Below, in pieces: positions 1-7,630 of a stretch of 64,000 nt of DNA (the first letter of the stretch is position 1; every line of letters starts with the position of its first letter). Both the position numbers and the translations under genes were made by a program. This DNA is from Geothrix sp. Lineage in GTDB: Bacteria > Acidobacteriota > Holophagae > Holophagales > Holophagaceae. The notes under the pieces are model-generated. The model was not told the DNA's origin and made no database searches. It saw only the letters and a program-made list of their open reading frames with translations. The DNA lies in contig JAVBYJ010000009.1 in the NCBI GenBank assembly GCA_030824075.1, positions 1 through 64,000 on the forward strand, in the 5' to 3' direction.

Positions 1-175
1 TCTGCGTCTGCACAAGCAGGCCATCGAGGTACATGTCGCCGCGCTCGGGGCGGAAGAGCACGACGATGGAACCTGGGGCCATGCCCTCGTGCTGCAGGGC
101 AGTGATGACCCGCTCACCAATCCTCGCCTTCTGATCCGCTGATAGGTTGGGGGATTCGATAACAACGACAGCCAT
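1..175 (-). CDS. Tautomerase-like protein (4-oxalocrotonate tautomerase superfamily), C-terminus beyond the window
   Basis: The first 58 codons of a gene that leaves the window on the left. The visible sequence has the strand-helix-strand layout of small 4-oxalocrotonate tautomerase-like proteins: a start strand ending IESPNLS, a helix SADQKARIGERVITAL, then VVLFRPERGDMYLDG. The ATG at 175 follows GGAG by 5 bases. Residue 2 is Ala where active family members have the Pro that becomes the catalytic N-terminus, so classical tautomerase chemistry is doubtful. It is divergent from the Fur-family gene, with about 100 bases between the two starts. The family call rests on a partial, short sequence and is moderate. 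Confidence 0.5.
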   Translation of the reverse strand, partial: MAVVVIESPNLSADQKARIGERVITALQHEGMAPGSIVVLFRPERGDMYLDGLLVQTQ

Positions 176-278
176 GATTGCTCCACTATGTATACAGGAT
201 ATCTATAATGCACCCGGCATATGTATTTGTAAAACAGGATTTCCGGGTAGATCGGTTAAACTTCCGGCCGAGGACTCC

Positions 279-779
279 ATGCGAAAGCCCAAGATTGAAC
301 GGCCTGAAGAACAGCAACGCTTTGAGAGCTTTCTTCGGTCCCGCCAGCTGAAACTGACCGACGAGCGTCTGGAGCTCGTCGAAGAGATTTTCGGCCAGCC
401 CCACCACTTCGACGCGGACCAGTTGCACATGGCGTTGAAGCAGAAGGGCAAGGCCATCAGCCGGGCCACGGTCTACCGCACTCTGGATCTGTTGGTGCAG
501 TGCGGCCTGGTCCGCAAGAGCAGTTTCGGCGACCAGCACGCGCACTATGAGGCCGTTCACAGCAACGAGCACCACGACCACCTGATCTGCCTGAACTGCG
601 ATGCCATCATTGAATTTTTCCGGCCCGACCTGGAGGCGCTCCAGGAGCAGATCTGCCGGGAGTTCAGTTTCAAGCCCATGCATCACAGCCACCAGATCTT
701 CGGTCTGTGTCAGGCCTGTCAGAGCAGGACCACCGACGATTCTGTCCTCGCCCACCGGCTGAGCCAGCTGAACACCTGA
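279..779 (+). CDS. Fur-family metal-responsive transcriptional regulator
   Basis: A cytoplasmic DNA-binding repressor of the Fur/Zur/PerR family, 166 residues. The N-terminal winged helix includes ISRATVYRTLDLLVQCGLV, the usual family recognition region. The dimer domain has the HHDHLICLNC segment and a second CxxC (CQAC); these two Cys pairs are the expected structural zinc site, and His and Glu/Asp residues around them can hold the regulatory metal. The ATG at 279 was chosen because GAGG lies about 7 bases upstream and the protein then has normal family length; an upstream in-frame start at 147 would overlap the divergent gene. TATAAT at 204-209 may be its -10 box. Which metal it senses cannot be read from the sequence; feoAB at 7.4 kb would be a natural Fur target. 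Confidence 0.9.
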   Translation: MRKPKIERPEEQQRFESFLRSRQLKLTDERLELVEEIFGQPHHFDADQLHMALKQKGKAISRATVYRTLDLLVQCGLVRKSSFGDQHAHYEAVHSNEHHDHLICLNCDAIIEFFRPDLEALQEQICREFSFKPMHHSHQIFGLCQACQSRTTDDSVLAHRLSQLNT

Positions 780-780
780 T

Positions 781-1017
781 GCTCTCCGGGGGTTCCGCGC
801 TTCGCGCCTCCGCCTGACGCACGCTTTGCGTGCTCCCGCTCGTGTCACTCGCGGAGGCGGAGCCTCCCCCCGGGCCCCCTCGCGAAGCCCGGCGGAGCCG
901 GGCCTCGCTGGCTGTTCTCCGGGGGGGGGCCACGCGGCGCGGCGGATCTTCCGATGGGCAGGCGATGGGGGGATCGCCTTTCGTAGCCCGGGGCGGCGCA
1001 TGGCGCTAGGCTAGGCC
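781..1017. repeat. GC-rich intergenic region with palindromic repeats
   Basis: No convincing gene lies here. The stretch holds several short hairpins, such as GCACGC-TTT-GCGTGC at 819-833 and CGAAGCCCGG/CCGGGCCTCG around 882-905; the latter could stop transcription of the Fur-family gene but lacks a T run. Bases about 806-868 resemble a block at 12,909-12,965 that lies inside the 3' end of pntAB. Both share GCACGC...GCGTGCTCC, GCTCG and GGAGCCTCC in the same order, so this looks like a dispersed chromosomal repeat. Confidence 0.5.
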
Positions 1018-2085
1018 ATGGCCAAACTGACCCTTCAAGACCTCCAACGCCTTCCCAAGACGGATCTGCATGTCCACCTCGACGGCAGTCTCCGCATCCC
1101 CACCATCCTCGAATTGGCGGAACAGCAGAAGGTGAAGCTCCCCGTTGACTCCATCGAGGGCCTGCGCCCCTTCGTGGAGGTGGGGGATGACTGCAAGTCC
1201 CTGGTGGAGTACCTGCGGGCTTTCGATGTGACGCTTTCGGTGATGCAGACTTACGAAAGTCTGGTCCGGACATCCTTCGAGCTGGCAGAGGACGCGGCCA
1301 AGGAGAATGTCCGCTACCTGGAGGTGCGCTACAGTCCCATCCTCCATCAACAGAAGGGACTCACGCTGCACGCCATTGTGCAGGCCGTGCTGGAGGGCCT
1401 GGCTCAGGCCGAGCGCCAATACAACATCAAGACCGGCGTCATTCTCTGCGGCATGCGCCACATCTCCCCCGACATTTCGCTGCGCCTGGCGGATCTCACC
1501 GTGGCCTTCAAGAACAAGGGCGTGGTGGGTTTCGATCTGGCCGGTGCTGAGGAAAATTTCCCCGCCAAGCGCCACAAGGACGCCTTCGGCCGCGTGCTCC
1601 AGAACAACATCAACTGCACCCTGCACGCGGGCGAAGCCTATGGCCCTGAGAGCATCCATCAGGCCATCCACCTTTGCGGCGCCCATCGGATCGGCCACGG
1701 CGTGCGCCTCATCGAGGATGGTGACCTGCTGAACTACGTGAACGACCATCGCATTCCGCTGGAATGCTGCCCGTCGAGCAATGTGCAAACCAAGGCCGTG
1801 AAAAAGATGGCTGACCATCCCATCCGCCTCTTTTACGATCTGGGCCTGCGCGTCACGGTGAACACCGACAACCGCATGGTGACGAACACCACCGTGAGCC
1901 GCGAATTCCAGGTCATCCATGAGGAACTGGGCTTCAACCTCGAGGAAATCAAGGAAGTCATCATCATGGGTTTCAAGAGTGCCTTCCTGCCCTACGCCCT
2001 CAAGCGCGCGTTGCTGGCGGAAGTGGTGCATGAGCTGAAGGCCTTCAAGCCCGGCAGCCTGGAGAGCAAACGGGAGCAACTGTGA
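1018..2085 (+). CDS. add: Adenosine deaminase
   Basis: Hydrolytic deamination of adenosine (and deoxyadenosine) to inosine in purine salvage, in the cytoplasm. The 355 residues match the family length. Visible motifs are the metal-binding HVHLDGS (His18 and His20), TLHAGEAYGP with the metal His and catalytic Glu, RIGHGVRL, the CCPSSNVQT stretch and the late metal-ligand segment NTDNR. ATG at 1018 directly follows a purine-poor leader; no clear Shine-Dalgarno sequence is seen. nrnA follows 32 bases downstream on the same strand with a hairpin between them. The adenosine/AMP-related role of both genes makes a shared nucleotide-salvage unit plausible. Confidence 0.93.
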   Translation: MAKLTLQDLQRLPKTDLHVHLDGSLRIPTILELAEQQKVKLPVDSIEGLRPFVEVGDDCKSLVEYLRAFDVTLSVMQTYESLVRTSFELAEDAAKENVRYLEVRYSPILHQQKGLTLHAIVQAVLEGLAQAERQYNIKTGVILCGMRHISPDISLRLADLTVAFKNKGVVGFDLAGAEENFPAKRHKDAFGRVLQNNINCTLHAGEAYGPESIHQAIHLCGAHRIGHGVRLIEDGDLLNYVNDHRIPLECCPSSNVQTKAVKKMADHPIRLFYDLGLRVTVNTDNRMVTNTTVSREFQVIHEELGFNLEEIKEVIIMGFKSAFLPYALKRALLAEVVHELKAFKPGSLESKREQL

Positions 2086-2093
2086 TGCTGCTA

Positions 2094-2114
2094 TCCTGAC
2101 CTCCGAGGTCAGGA
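2094..2114 (+). promoter_or_regulatory. Perfect 10-bp inverted repeat covering the nrnA ribosome binding site
   Basis: TCCTGACCTC and GAGGTCAGGA flank a single C. The right arm contains both GAGG and AGGA, the only Shine-Dalgarno-like bases before the nrnA ATG at 2118, so in RNA the hairpin would hide them. It could instead be a DNA operator or a weak terminator for add; there is no T run. Confidence 0.5.
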
Positions 2115-2117
2115 TTC

Positions 2118-3113
2118 ATGCTGGATCGCTTCTCCGCCTTTCTTGATGGCCACACTCAGGTCCTTCTCACCACGCATGAGAACCCCGATGGGGATGGCGT
2201 GGGGGCGGCCATCGCCCTGGCTGTCCACCTCAAGACCGGAGGGAAGGAGGCGCGGATCGTGGTGACGCCCGCGTTGCCTGAGAACCTGCGATTCCTGGAC
2301 CCCGAAGGCTGGATTGAGGCCTTTGAACCCGATGGTGCTCACCGGGATCTCGCTGCCTGGCCGGATGCGTGGCTGCTCATCGATGCTTCGGAACCTCACC
2401 GCATGGGTCCGCTCTTCGCGGCGTTCGAGGGGACCAAGGCTCATCGCGCCTGCCTTGACCATCACCTGAAGGACGCGCCCAAGGGCTTCGACGCGGAGTT
2501 TACGGATCCGACGGCCAGTGCCAGTACTGAGCTGGTCTACGACTTGGTTCGGCCCCGCATCGGAGGGGACCTGCCGCCTGTCATGGCCCAGGCCCTGTAT
2601 GCGGGTCTGGTGAGCGACACGGGCAACTTCCGACACTCCAACAGCACGCCCAAAATCCATCACGCGGCAGCGGATCTCATCGCGCAGGGCGTCCATCCGG
2701 CGCGCACCTTCAATGCCCTCTACCAGACCGCCACGCCAGCCAAGCTCAAGCTCTTCGGACGCTCCATGGGTGGGCTCCAGCTGCGCGATGAGGGCCGCTT
2801 CGCCTATGTGGCGGTCACGCTGGCGGACCTTCTGGCCTGCGGCGCCACCCATGAGGATATGGACGAGCTCGTCGAGGAACCCCGGAAGCTGAAGGGGGTG
2901 GAGGTGGCCGCGCTCTTCTCAGAGACCACCGACGGTCGCGCCAAGGTGAGCCTCCGATCCCGGGAGCGGGTGGATGTGAATGCCGTCTGCCGTCAGTTCG
3001 GTGGGGGCGGTCATCGCCTTGCCTCCGGCGCGAAGGTATCCCAGCCGCTGGAGGTCTTCATCGCGCAGGTGGAGGCTGCCGTCCTCAGGCAGATCAAGTT
3101 AGACATTGTCTAA
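2118..3113 (+). CDS. nrnA: DHH-family phosphoesterase, NrnA type (oligoribonuclease / pAp phosphatase)
   Basis: A cytoplasmic Mn-dependent phosphoesterase of 331 residues. NrnA-type enzymes degrade very short RNAs and dephosphorylate 3'-phosphoadenosine 5'-phosphate. The N-terminal DHH domain shows THENPDGDGVGA (metal ligands), LLIDASE and CLDHH, the motif that names the family; the C-terminal DHHA1 domain ends in GGGGHRLASGAKV, which binds substrate phosphate. It lies between add and ribA on the same strand. Its stop codon is part of a perfect TTAGACA/TGTCTAA dyad. The exact substrate (nanoRNA, pAp or cyclic dinucleotide product) cannot be told from sequence. Confidence 0.88.
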   Translation: MLDRFSAFLDGHTQVLLTTHENPDGDGVGAAIALAVHLKTGGKEARIVVTPALPENLRFLDPEGWIEAFEPDGAHRDLAAWPDAWLLIDASEPHRMGPLFAAFEGTKAHRACLDHHLKDAPKGFDAEFTDPTASASTELVYDLVRPRIGGDLPPVMAQALYAGLVSDTGNFRHSNSTPKIHHAAADLIAQGVHPARTFNALYQTATPAKLKLFGRSMGGLQLRDEGRFAYVAVTLADLLACGATHEDMDELVEEPRKLKGVEVAALFSETTDGRAKVSLRSRERVDVNAVCRQFGGGGHRLASGAKVSQPLEVFIAQVEAAVLRQIKLDIV

Positions 3114-3128
3114 AATATTAATTAGACA
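3099..3128 (+). promoter_or_regulatory. TTAGACA-T-TGTCTAA dyad plus a third half-site upstream of ribA
   Basis: A perfect 7-bp inverted repeat with a one-base centre (3099-3113) is followed by another TTAGACA at 3122-3128, 23 bases after the first. It overlaps the nrnA stop and precedes ribA by about 90 bases in a short AT-rich patch of a GC-rich region. This resembles an operator for a dimeric regulator; the regulator is unknown. Confidence 0.4.
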
Positions 3129-3219
3129 GTAGGGGTTGCCCCGATGGGACCCTCGCCTCAGACTTCAAGTTCCCCCGGGCGGCATCCAATGGGATGCCCG
3201 CACTCATCCCTGGATCCCC

Positions 3220-3879
3220 ATGTCGCCCAAAGAACCCAGCAGCGCCCCGAAGCTCGAGCTCTTCTGCAAACTCCAGGCGGAGAAGGTCCCCTTCATCGCC
3301 AAGGCCAATGTCCCGTCGATTTTCGGGAAGTTCATGGTCTACGGATTCCTGGAGCATGCCACTGGAAAGGAGCATCTGGCTGTTGTCTCGGGCGAGATTG
3401 ATGCCCGTCGCCGCATCCCGGTGCGCATCCACTCGGAGTGCTGGACCGGTGACGTGCTGGGCAGTCTGAAGTGCGACTGCCGCCAGCAGCTGGAAGAGGG
3501 TCTTCGCCATGTGGCTGAGCACGGCGGCATGGTGCTGTACCTGCGCCAGGAGGGCCGTGGGATCGGGCTCCTGAACAAGCTCAAGGCCTATGCTCTGCAG
3601 GAACAGGGGCTCGACACGGTGGAAGCCAACCACTCGCTGGGTTTTCCGGATGATCTCCGGACCTATGACTGCGCCGTGGAGATGCTGAAGTTCTTCGGCA
3701 TCACCCATGTGAAGCTGCTCACCAACAACCCGCGGAAGATCGGTGCGCTGGAATCCGCCGGCATCGAGGTCGAACGGGAGCGCCACCAGCTGGCCTCCAA
3801 TCCGCACAATCTGAAGTACCTCAAGACCAAGGCCCGCAAGAGCGGGCACATGCTGGATTTCGAGGAGGAATCGCTGTAG
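3220..3879 (+). CDS. ribA: GTP cyclohydrolase II
   Basis: First committed enzyme of riboflavin synthesis: GTP to 2,5-diamino-6-ribosylamino-4-pyrimidinone 5'-phosphate, formate and pyrophosphate. The protein shows the zinc cysteines in SECWTGDVLGSLKCDCR, the QEGRGIGLLNKLKAYALQ loop with the catalytic Arg, and TNNPRKIGALESAGI near the C-terminus. I chose the ATG of MSPKEP (3220); the open frame extends back to a TTG at 3136, but that extension has no family similarity and no ribosome site. There is no fused DHBP synthase (RibB) domain, so it is a stand-alone RibA. No other rib gene is in the window. Confidence 0.92.
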   Translation: MSPKEPSSAPKLELFCKLQAEKVPFIAKANVPSIFGKFMVYGFLEHATGKEHLAVVSGEIDARRRIPVRIHSECWTGDVLGSLKCDCRQQLEEGLRHVAEHGGMVLYLRQEGRGIGLLNKLKAYALQEQGLDTVEANHSLGFPDDLRTYDCAVEMLKFFGITHVKLLTNNPRKIGALESAGIEVERERHQLASNPHNLKYLKTKARKSGHMLDFEEESL

Positions 3880-3966
3880 CGGCGGTTCGCGCTCAGGGCT
3901 TCATTATCGGCGAGTTGGGACATCTTTTTGCTGACAGGCGATCGCCGATAGCTGATAGCTATAGAT

Positions 3967-4410
3967 ATGCCTGTTCCTGTTTCCGATCAGACCATCTACG
4001 ACATCACCCACGTCATCCAGCTGTCGGTGGCGCCGGTGTTTCTGCTCACGGCCCTCGGCACCATCCTCGGGGTGCTGTCCTCCCGGCTGGCCCGCATCGT
4101 TGACCGGGCCCGGGCGCTGAATGACCGCCTGGAGACGGCCACGGAGGAGCGGATCCCGCCCATCCACGCTGAAATGCGCACCCTGGCCAGCCGGCGCCGC
4201 CTGGTGAACCTGGCCATCACCTCGGGAACCACGGCGGCGCTGCTGGTCTGCGTCAGCATCGCCACCGTATTCCTTGGCGCCGTGATGAAGGTGAACATCG
4301 CGGTGGCCGTGGCCCTGCTGTTCATCCTCGCCATGGGTGCCTTCGTCGCCGCCCTGGTGTTCTTCCTGCGGGAGGTGCTCCTCGCCGTGAGGAGCCTCCA
4401 CCTGGCCTGA
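3967..4410 (+). CDS. DUF2721 family membrane protein
   Basis: A 147-residue inner-membrane protein of unknown function. It has an N-terminal hydrophobic segment (about residues 18-38), a charged helical stretch SSRLARIVDRARALNDRLE that is typical of DUF2721 proteins, and two further hydrophobic segments near residues 85-105 and 110-135. The short gap in front holds an ATCGGCGA (3905-3912) / TCGCCGAT (3941-3948) inverted repeat and a repeated GATAGCT sequence just before the ATG. It is convergent with the pseudouridine synthase gene, five bases away. Confidence 0.8.
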   Translation: MPVPVSDQTIYDITHVIQLSVAPVFLLTALGTILGVLSSRLARIVDRARALNDRLETATEERIPPIHAEMRTLASRRRLVNLAITSGTTAALLVCVSIATVFLGAVMKVNIAVAVALLFILAMGAFVAALVFFLREVLLAVRSLHLA

Positions 4411-4415
4411 ACTTC

Positions 4416-5648
4416 CTACAGGCTCTTGATCGCCGCGATCTCCTGGGGACTGAGGAAGCGCCAGGCGCCAGGCTTCAGAAGCGGGTCGGCCAGAGGGCCG
4501 AACTGCACACGCCGCAGTTTGCTGACGGGATGGCCCACGGCGGCGAACATGCGGCGGATCTGCTGGTTCTTGCCCTCGGTGAGGGTCACCTTCAGCCAGG
4601 GGTTGTCACCCTTCTCCGCGATCTCAATGTGGCAGGGTTTCAGCCGTCGGCCGCTGAGGAGAAAACCCTCCTGGAATTCCTTCAGGAGCTCGGGCCGGGG
4701 ATTGCGGTGCACCTTCACCAGGTAGACCTTGGGGATCTCGTGCTCGGGCCCCATGAGCACCTGGGCCAGGGCTCCGTCGTTGGTCATGAGCAGCAGGCCC
4801 TCGGAATTGAAGTCCAGGCGGCCCACCGGGTAGAGGCGGCTTTCTACACCCTTCAGGAGGGCCATCACGGTGGGACGGCCCTGGTCGTCCTTCACGGTGG
4901 TGACATAGCCTTTGGGTTTGTTCATGAGGATGTAAACGGGTGCCTCTCGCTCGATGGCGATCAGGTCCACCGTGATCTCATCCCGGCGCGGATCGGCGCA
5001 GCTGCCCAGTTCGGTGATGGTCTTGCCGTTCACCTGCACCCGGCCATCGAGGATGATCTGCTCACAGGCCCGGCGGCTGGCGATGCCCGCCGCGGCGAGG
5101 ATCTTCTGGAGGCGATCCTGCCCGGCGCCTCCGGGTCGGGGTCCGGTCTTGCGAGGGGTTGCTGGGGTGGCGGGCTTGGCCTTGGCGGCAGCTGCCGGAC
5201 GGTCCGCAGGCCGCCGGGCTGGGCGGACATGGGACCGATCCACGGGACGGCGGGTGGGGCGATCCTCGGGAGACACAGGTGTGCGGCGGAGGGGTCGATC
5301 TTCGGAGGGCGAAGCGGATCGTTCGGCGGTTCGACCGCTGGGACGGCGGGTTGGGCGCTCCTCTGACCGGGTGGCCGTGCGGCGGGTAGGACGCCCCTCG
5401 GACGGTGCTGCGGATTGGCTGGTGCCCCGATCTGCCGGCCTACGCACGGGGCGTTCTTCCGAACGGGTCGCCGTGCGTCGGGCTGGGCGCTCCTCGGGCA
5501 CGGCCGCAGCACGAGCCGTGGTTCGGTCACTGGGACGTCGAGCGGGCCGCTCCTCTGGGCGGGCCGCAGCCCGGACAGTCGGACGACTGGAGGCGGTTTT
5601 CCTGGCGGTGGGCGCAGTTCCAGACCCCTTGGGGGTGAACTTTCTCAT
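4416..5648 (-). CDS. rluB: RluB/RsuA-family rRNA pseudouridine synthase with long Arg/Pro-rich N-terminal repeats
   Basis: Isomerises a uridine in rRNA to pseudouridine, by family probably in 23S rRNA. After residue 170 the protein is regular: an S4 RNA-binding domain (RLQKILAAAGIASRRACEQ), the catalytic motif GRLDFNSEGLLLMTNDG with the active Asp, and the end motif EGKNQQIRRMFAAVGHPV. The first about 165 residues are low-complexity, built from imperfect units such as SEERPTRRP, SEDRPLRRT and PEERPARR with a period near 17. Such basic tails are known on RNA enzymes of high-GC bacteria and may aid RNA binding. The start at 5648 keeps the whole tail; later starts inside it are possible. Confidence 0.87.
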   Translation of the reverse strand: MRKFTPKGSGTAPTARKTASSRPTVRAAARPEERPARRPSDRTTARAAAVPEERPARRTATRSEERPVRRPADRGTSQSAAPSEGRPTRRTATRSEERPTRRPSGRTAERSASPSEDRPLRRTPVSPEDRPTRRPVDRSHVRPARRPADRPAAAAKAKPATPATPRKTGPRPGGAGQDRLQKILAAAGIASRRACEQIILDGRVQVNGKTITELGSCADPRRDEITVDLIAIEREAPVYILMNKPKGYVTTVKDDQGRPTVMALLKGVESRLYPVGRLDFNSEGLLLMTNDGALAQVLMGPEHEIPKVYLVKVHRNPRPELLKEFQEGFLLSGRRLKPCHIEIAEKGDNPWLKVTLTEGKNQQIRRMFAAVGHPVSKLRRVQFGPLADPLLKPGAWRFLSPQEIAAIKSL

Positions 5649-5690
5649 GGCGGCTCCTTCGGCGTCTCCCGACGCGGAAGAACCAGTCTA

Positions 5691-6725
5691 TCAGGCTGCG
5701 TCTCCAAACCAGGGATGGGCCTTGTAGTCTGCCAACACCTCTTCGAGCACGACCTTCAGCACCACCGCCAATGGCACCGCGAAGATCAGCCCGAGTACGC
5801 CGAACCAGAATCCGAAGGCCGTCAAGGCCAGCAGCACTTCCAGGGGATGGAGGCGGCTGGCGCGGCCCACCCAGACCGGTGTGAAGTAGAAGCTTTCAAC
5901 CTTCTGCACCGCGATGAACACGGCCGCAATAGACAGGAGGTGGCCACCGCGACTGGCATCGAGATAGGCAAGGATCAGGGCCGGCGGCAGGGCGGTGAGA
6001 TAGGGGGAATAGGGAACGACATTCGAGATGCCCGCGACCAGGCCCAGCAGCCAGGCGTAGGGCACGCCCAGGATCGTGAAGGCCAGGCCGTGGAACACAC
6101 CCATGGCGGCGGCTACGGCGGCCTGGCCTCGGATGTAGCCGCCCAGGCGCTGATGGATGGCCGCAGCCATGCGGTCCAGGCGCTCCCGGTGGCGGGGGGG
6201 CGCCAAATCCCTCAGCGTATGCACGAGGCCGGACCCTTCCAGGAGCAGGTAGTAGAGGATCAAGGGCACCAGGATCAGGGCCAGCAGATCGAGGAAACAG
6301 CCCAGGACGCCCCCGCCGGTCGCCTGCAGGCCCCGGAACAGCAGCGCGGGATCCAGGCCGTCCAGGCCCTGTTCCAGGCGCACCTGCCAGGCGGGGTGGG
6401 CCTGGAACCAGGGGAGGAACCGCGCGTCCAATGCCTGCTTCCAGCGGGGCAGGGAGGCGACCAGGCGTTCGCCCTGATCCACCAGCCAGGGACCCAGCGC
6501 CATCAGGATGCCCGTGATCACGGCCACGAAGCCGATCATGACTGCCACCACGCTCCAGGACCGGCCCAGCCTGCGGGATAGACGATCCACCAGCGGGCCC
6601 AACAGGTAGGCCAGCACCATGGCCACGAAGAAGGGGGCCAAGGCCCGGCGGAGCAGCCATAGCGCCAGGAGGGCCGCGGCCGCGACCAGCGCGAATCGAA
6701 GCGGAACCCGGCCCCGGTTTTCCAT
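5691..6725 (-). CDS. AI-2E family transporter (PerM-like permease)
   Basis: A polytopic inner-membrane protein of 344 residues. The family is named after an autoinducer-2 exporter, but many members have other or unknown substrates. Hydrophobic segments occupy the N-terminus (RFALVAAAALLALWLL, FFVAMVLAYLLGPLVDRLS), the middle and the C-terminal half; VPYAWLLGLVAGISNVVPY and the late GLIFAVPLAVVLKVVLEE are family-like. I chose the ATG at 6725, which overlaps the pgsA stop as ATGA; a longer frame to 6800 would run back into pgsA. The overlap indicates translation coupled to pgsA. Confidence 0.82.
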   Translation of the reverse strand: MENRGRVPLRFALVAAAALLALWLLRRALAPFFVAMVLAYLLGPLVDRLSRRLGRSWSVVAVMIGFVAVITGILMALGPWLVDQGERLVASLPRWKQALDARFLPWFQAHPAWQVRLEQGLDGLDPALLFRGLQATGGGVLGCFLDLLALILVPLILYYLLLEGSGLVHTLRDLAPPRHRERLDRMAAAIHQRLGGYIRGQAAVAAAMGVFHGLAFTILGVPYAWLLGLVAGISNVVPYSPYLTALPPALILAYLDASRGGHLLSIAAVFIAVQKVESFYFTPVWVGRASRLHPLEVLLALTAFGFWFGVLGLIFAVPLAVVLKVVLEEVLADYKAHPWFGDAA

Positions 6726-7294
6726 CAGGTGGCCACGCTCCGGGTGGCACGCATGAAGTAGTGGATGCCCGAGGCCAGCACCAGGGCGGCGACCATCCAA
6801 TACATTTCCGGAAGGAAGGGATCCATCCAGGGCCGATACCTGAGGGCGTTGAAGAACAGGCCCAGGGATACCGCGATCAACTGCATGGCGGTGCTGAGCT
6901 TCCCCAGGAAACTCGGGTGGAACTTGCTGTCACTCAGGCGATCCACCGAGGCGAAGGCATAGAACGAGATCACCAGGTCCCGCGTGATGGCCAGGATGGC
7001 CACCCACACGGGGATGGGGGCAGTCATGCCCTGGGTTCGCCAGGCAAGGAGGACAAAAGCCGTGGTCATCAGCAGTTTGTCGGCGGCCGGGTCCAGCACG
7101 GCGCCCAGAGCGGACCCCTGATTGAAGGTCCTGGCAATGAATCCGTCCAGAAGGTCCGTGAAACCTGCGGCTGCGAACAGGAGGAAGGCCTGCCAATGGT
7201 GGCCATACCAGACGGCTATGGCGAAGAATGGGATCGCGAGGATCCGCAACAAGGTCAATGCATTGGGTAGGGTCAGGGGGCTGGAGGGGGTCAT
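6725..7294 (-). CDS. pgsA: CDP-diacylglycerol--glycerol-3-phosphate 3-phosphatidyltransferase
   Basis: Inner-membrane enzyme that makes phosphatidylglycerol phosphate, the first step toward phosphatidylglycerol and cardiolipin. The 189 residues carry the CDP-alcohol phosphotransferase motif DG-x2-AR-x8-G-x3-D-x3-D, seen as DGFIARTFNQGSALGAVLDP followed by AADK, and several hydrophobic helices. The ATG at 7294 starts TLPNALTLLRILAIP, the usual beginning of PgsA. The downstream permease gene overlaps its stop codon. The divergent feoA lies 90 bases away. Confidence 0.9.
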   Translation of the reverse strand: MTPSSPLTLPNALTLLRILAIPFFAIAVWYGHHWQAFLLFAAAGFTDLLDGFIARTFNQGSALGAVLDPAADKLLMTTAFVLLAWRTQGMTAPIPVWVAILAITRDLVISFYAFASVDRLSDSKFHPSFLGKLSTAMQLIAVSLGLFFNALRYRPWMDPFLPEMYWMVAALVLASGIHYFMRATRSVAT

Positions 7295-7337
7295 TGCCCT
7301 TCAGTTTAGACGGAGATCACATCCTGCGAACGAGCCC

Positions 7338-7365
7338 TTGTTGCACTCTGGAGCTGAGATACACT
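7338..7365 (+). promoter_or_regulatory. Possible feoA promoter
   Basis: TTGTTG (7338-7343), 16 bases, then TACACT (7360-7365), about 20 bases before the feoA ATG. The match is fair. A Fur box would be expected near here, but I see no clear 19-bp palindrome. Confidence 0.3.
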
Positions 7366-7384
7366 GAATGACGGAGTTGAGACT

Positions 7385-7630
7385 ATGACTCAAAATCTAC
7401 CAATCCCTTTAAGTCTTCTCCAGCCCGGGGATCAGGGGGAAGTGGTAGAGGTCCAGGCCCAGGGTCAGGTCCGTCAACGGCTGCTGGAGATGGGTTTCAT
7501 CCGGGGGGCCCGGCTGAGGGTCGAAAAGCTCGCGCCGTTGGGTGATCCCATGGAACTGGTAATCAAGGGGTACCACCTCTCCCTGAGGCGGGACGAAAGC
7601 TCCTGCATCCTCGTGCACCGGGTGGCCTGA
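7385..7630 (+). CDS. feoA: FeoA ferrous iron transport accessory protein
   Basis: A small SH3-like cytoplasmic protein (81 residues) that assists FeoB in ferrous iron uptake. It shows the family layout: PLSLLQPGDQGEVVEV, RQRLLEMGFIRGARLRVEK and an end strand RRDESSCILV. The stop codon overlaps the feoB start (TGATG), so the two are translationally coupled. Iron and oxygen control by Fur/FNR-type regulators is usual for this operon; a Fur-family gene lies at 279-779. Confidence 0.92.
   Translation: MTQNLPIPLSLLQPGDQGEVVEVQAQGQVRQRLLEMGFIRGARLRVEKLAPLGDPMELVIKGYHLSLRRDESSCILVHRVA

Noticed and set aside
3136..3219. Upstream TTG start for ribA
   Set aside because: The extra 28 residues are not family-like and no ribosome site precedes the TTG.
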